Shown piece by piece: positions 6,167 through 7,765 of a DNA stretch of 7,765 bases. The translations under genes and the position numbers were made by a program. The stretch covers positions 1-7,765 of the forward strand of contig JAKABK010000070.1 of the NCBI GenBank assembly GCA_021796905.1, in the 5' to 3' direction. How positions within the stretch are numbered: position 1 is the first letter of the stretch; every line of letters starts with the position of its first letter. Source of the stretch: Actinomycetes bacterium. GTDB lineage: Bacteria; Actinomycetota; Acidimicrobiia; Acidimicrobiales; Palsa-688. The notes below the pieces were generated by a model. It was given only the letters and a program-made list of their open reading frames with translations, searched no databases and was not told the DNA's origin.

Positions 6167-6952
6167 CTATCGAGGATCGCCTCGGGCCTCCCCGTCCGGA
6201 CCGGCGGGCCCGCCTGCGTCGAGGGCCCGTGTCGTCACCCGACCGCCGCTCCCGGCGCGTTTCGGCCCGCCCGGCACCCCCGCTCCCGGCTCCGCTCGGA
6301 CCTCCTCCACCAAGGGGTGCCCGGCGGGCCGGTCCCCGGCCGCCGGACCCTCGGACCACCCGGGCAGATCGGCGAACCCGGGCAGCTCGGGGCCGGTCGG
6401 GCCGGGACCGGGTCCCGGTTCGCTCCCGAACGCGCCCGGCTCCTCGTCGCCAGCGTCTGCTCCGCTGCTCCCGAAAGCGCCCGGCTCCTCGTCGCCGGCT
6501 GCTGCGCCGTCGATCGGTAGCGCCGCCCGGGAGAGGCCGTCGAGGACGTGGGAACGGGCCTCGAGGCGCGCCCCGGGGCAGCGCAGCGCGACAGCTATCG
6601 CGTCGGAAGGCCGGGCGGTGACGTGCAGTACCTCCCCGCTGCCCACGGTGCGCAGCAACAGCTCGGCGAAGTAGTGCCGACCGTCCTCCACGTCGGTCAA
6701 CACCGCACCCTCGACCGACCCACCGAGCAACGACACCGTCGAGGTGAACAGGTCCCAGGTCGACGGCCGGGGCGGGATCTCCGAGCGCCAGGCGACCCGG
6801 ATGGCCCTGGCCTCCGGCTGGGCCACGTACATCCGGATGCGCCGGTAGGGGTACTGGTCCTCCTGGAGGACCACCATCCCCGCTTCTACCCCGTTGCCGG
6901 CCGGTACCGCGACAGACACGTCCACGACGCTGATACCGCAGAGCTGCTGCAC
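6167..6952 (-). CDS. Bifunctional nuclease-domain (BFN/DUF151) protein with disordered acidic tail
   Basis: The 261-residue product has a BFN domain at about 7-140: a VVLQED strand (27-32), a YRRIRMYVAQPEARAI segment (36-51) matching the family's 'lPIwIG..EA.AI' region, a helix with WDLFTSTVSLLGG (66-78), HYFAELLL (93-100) and the diagnostic ARPSDAIAVALR (113-124). Family members have reported nuclease activity in some organisms, but the cellular role in actinobacteria is unsettled. Residues about 145-261 are low complexity (Gly, Pro, Ala, Asp, Glu), probably disordered, and contain a duplicated GDEEPGAFGS. Most family members stop soon after the domain, so the tail is an unusual addition. 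GTG at 6952 is the first start in frame after the upstream gene's stop; later GTG codons are possible and no clear ribosome site decides. It follows the ComF-like gene by 10 bp, so they are probably co-transcribed. Confidence 0.82.
   Translation of the reverse strand: MQQLCGISVVDVSVAVPAGNGVEAGMVVLQEDQYPYRRIRMYVAQPEARAIRVAWRSEIPPRPSTWDLFTSTVSLLGGSVEGAVLTDVEDGRHYFAELLLRTVGSGEVLHVTARPSDAIAVALRCPGARLEARSHVLDGLSRAALPIDGAAAGDEEPGAFGSSGADAGDEEPGAFGSEPGPGPGPTGPELPGFADLPGWSEGPAAGDRPAGHPLVEEVRAEPGAGVPGGPKRAGSGGRVTTRALDAGGPAGPDGEARGDPR
6422..6496 (-). repeat. In-frame 45-bp-period duplication in the BFN tail
   Basis: Two 30-bp blocks, 6422-6451 and 6467-6496, match at 29 of 30 positions and are separated by 15 bp, so the period is exactly 15 codons. 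Both encode GDEEPGAFGS, and the single difference (GCG against GCT) is synonymous for alanine. The near identity suggests a recent duplication within the disordered tail. Confidence 0.85.
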
Positions 6953-6962
6953 CGGACCGACA

Positions 6963-7765
6963 CTATGCGGCTGCGCACCCCCCGGGACCGGGCGGCCTCC
7001 CCCCGCCCGGTCTGCCGGTCCTACCGGGCCGCCCGCCTGTCCCCCGCGGGCTGCTGGCGACCTCTCCCGCCCAGGGGGTGCGGGCGACGACCAGTCCCGC
7101 CACCTCGGTCGCCCCGGCCCGCCGCAGTGCCGACGCCACTTCCCGCATGGTGCTCCCCTCGGTGAGGACGTCGTCGAGCACGAGGACCCGCTGGCCGGCC
7201 ACCCTTCCCGGGTCGGGCACCGACAGCGCCGCTCTCAGTGAGCGCCCGGCCTGCGCCACCCGCACGCTGCGGCCGGAGCGGCTGAGCTGGGGGGTCTCGG
7301 CCCGCTTCACGACCACCCCCGGCTCGACCCTCCAACCCAGCGGGGCGAGCTGGCCGAGCTCGGCGAGGATCCCCCCGACCGGGTCCCAGCTACGCCGGGC
7401 GGCGGGCCCGGTGAAGCAAGGAACGGCGGTGATCAGCTCGAAGTCCTCGACCCAGCCGGCGTGGGCGTCGAGGTGGGCGGCGCACAGACCGCCGAGGACC
7501 TGCGCCCACCAACGCTCCCCGCCGTACTTGTAGCGCAGGAGGGCGCTGCGCAGCCCGCCCCGGTAGGCACCGATCGAGAAGACCACCGACCAGCCCCGGT
7601 CCCGTCTCGTGCACCAGCTGGTGGGGCACGCACGCCCCGGCAACCGGCGCTGGTCGCAAGACGGGCACCTGGCGCTGGGGCCGGTCGGCTCCCGGTCCTG
7701 GCCGGCGCTCGACAGCATGCAGTCGAGGCACACCGACGGCTGCCGCTGGTCCCGGTAGGGGCACA
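6963..7765 (-). CDS. ComF-family phosphoribosyltransferase-like protein (5' end cut by window)
   Basis: At least 267 codons are open to the right edge; the stop is TAG at 6965-6963. The C-terminal half is a type I phosphoribosyltransferase fold with the PRPP-binding motif VLVLDDVLTEGST at 7187-7149, keeping the paired aspartates and the Thr-x-Gly loop. Upstream, YRGGLRSALLRYKYGGERW matches the ComF segment that links the zinc part to the transferase. The N-terminal part is cysteine rich (VCLDC, CPSC, then two more Cys), consistent with a zinc-ribbon-like region. ComF proteins are needed for DNA uptake in naturally competent bacteria, but many actinobacterial members have no tested role. The GTG at 7733 is a possible start, yet the frame continues to CPYRDQ with another Cys at 7763-7761, preceded by a codon ending TG, so the true start is probably at or beyond the edge. 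A Gly/Pro/Arg tail of about 30 residues ends the protein. Confidence 0.82.
   Translation of the reverse strand, partial: CPYRDQRQPSVCLDCMLSSAGQDREPTGPSARCPSCDQRRLPGRACPTSWCTRRDRGWSVVFSIGAYRGGLRSALLRYKYGGERWWAQVLGGLCAAHLDAHAGWVEDFELITAVPCFTGPAARRSWDPVGGILAELGQLAPLGWRVEPGVVVKRAETPQLSRSGRSVRVAQAGRSLRAALSVPDPGRVAGQRVLVLDDVLTEGSTMREVASALRRAGATEVAGLVVARTPWAGEVASSPRGTGGRPGRTGRPGGGRPPGPGGCAAA

Noticed and set aside
1..7765. Defence island, phage, insertion sequence or CRISPR content
   Set aside because: No transposase, integrase, terminal repeats, spaced direct repeats or defence-protein motifs were found, and codon use appears even across the window.

Overview
The window comes from a very GC-rich bacterial chromosome with strong G/C bias at third codon positions, several GTG starts and short gene gaps. 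This fits an actinobacterium. The FadE-type acyl-CoA dehydrogenase, the double-hotdog thioesterase and a shorter 'archaeal-like' valyl-tRNA synthetase suggest a deep-branching actinobacterial lineage, perhaps Acidimicrobiia, but that placement is inference. There is no tRNA, rRNA, CRISPR array, transposase or phage gene, and the content is chromosomal housekeeping and lipid metabolism.

Layout. On the minus strand, read right to left, positions 3475 to 36 hold cysteinyl-tRNA synthetase (cysS), an acyl-CoA thioesterase whose start overlaps the cysS stop by 4 bases, and an acyl-CoA dehydrogenase. A 99-base gap before the dehydrogenase carries a perfect 35-bp inverted repeat, the best regulatory signal in the window. 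On the plus strand, valS runs from 3497 to 6085 and diverges from cysS with only 21 bp between the two start codons. An 81-bp convergent gap after valS contains short tandem repeats. On the minus strand from the right edge lie a ComF-type phosphoribosyltransferase, cut by the window end, and 10 bp downstream a bifunctional-nuclease-domain (BFN/DUF151) protein with a long disordered tail.

How the genes fit together. cysS and valS charge tRNAs for translation and probably share one compact bidirectional promoter region. The thioesterase and dehydrogenase both act on acyl-CoA. The dehydrogenase probably has its own promoter, controlled by a dimeric regulator (TetR-like by analogy) binding the 35-bp repeat. 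ComF and the BFN protein form a likely two-gene unit whose joint role is unknown.

I do not see a convincing new defence or mobile system. The points most worth a second look are the nested operator at 1304-1342, the 21-bp divergent synthetase promoter with possible leaderless start, the alternate-type ValRS paired with CysRS, and the repeats at the valS/BFN junction and inside the BFN tail.
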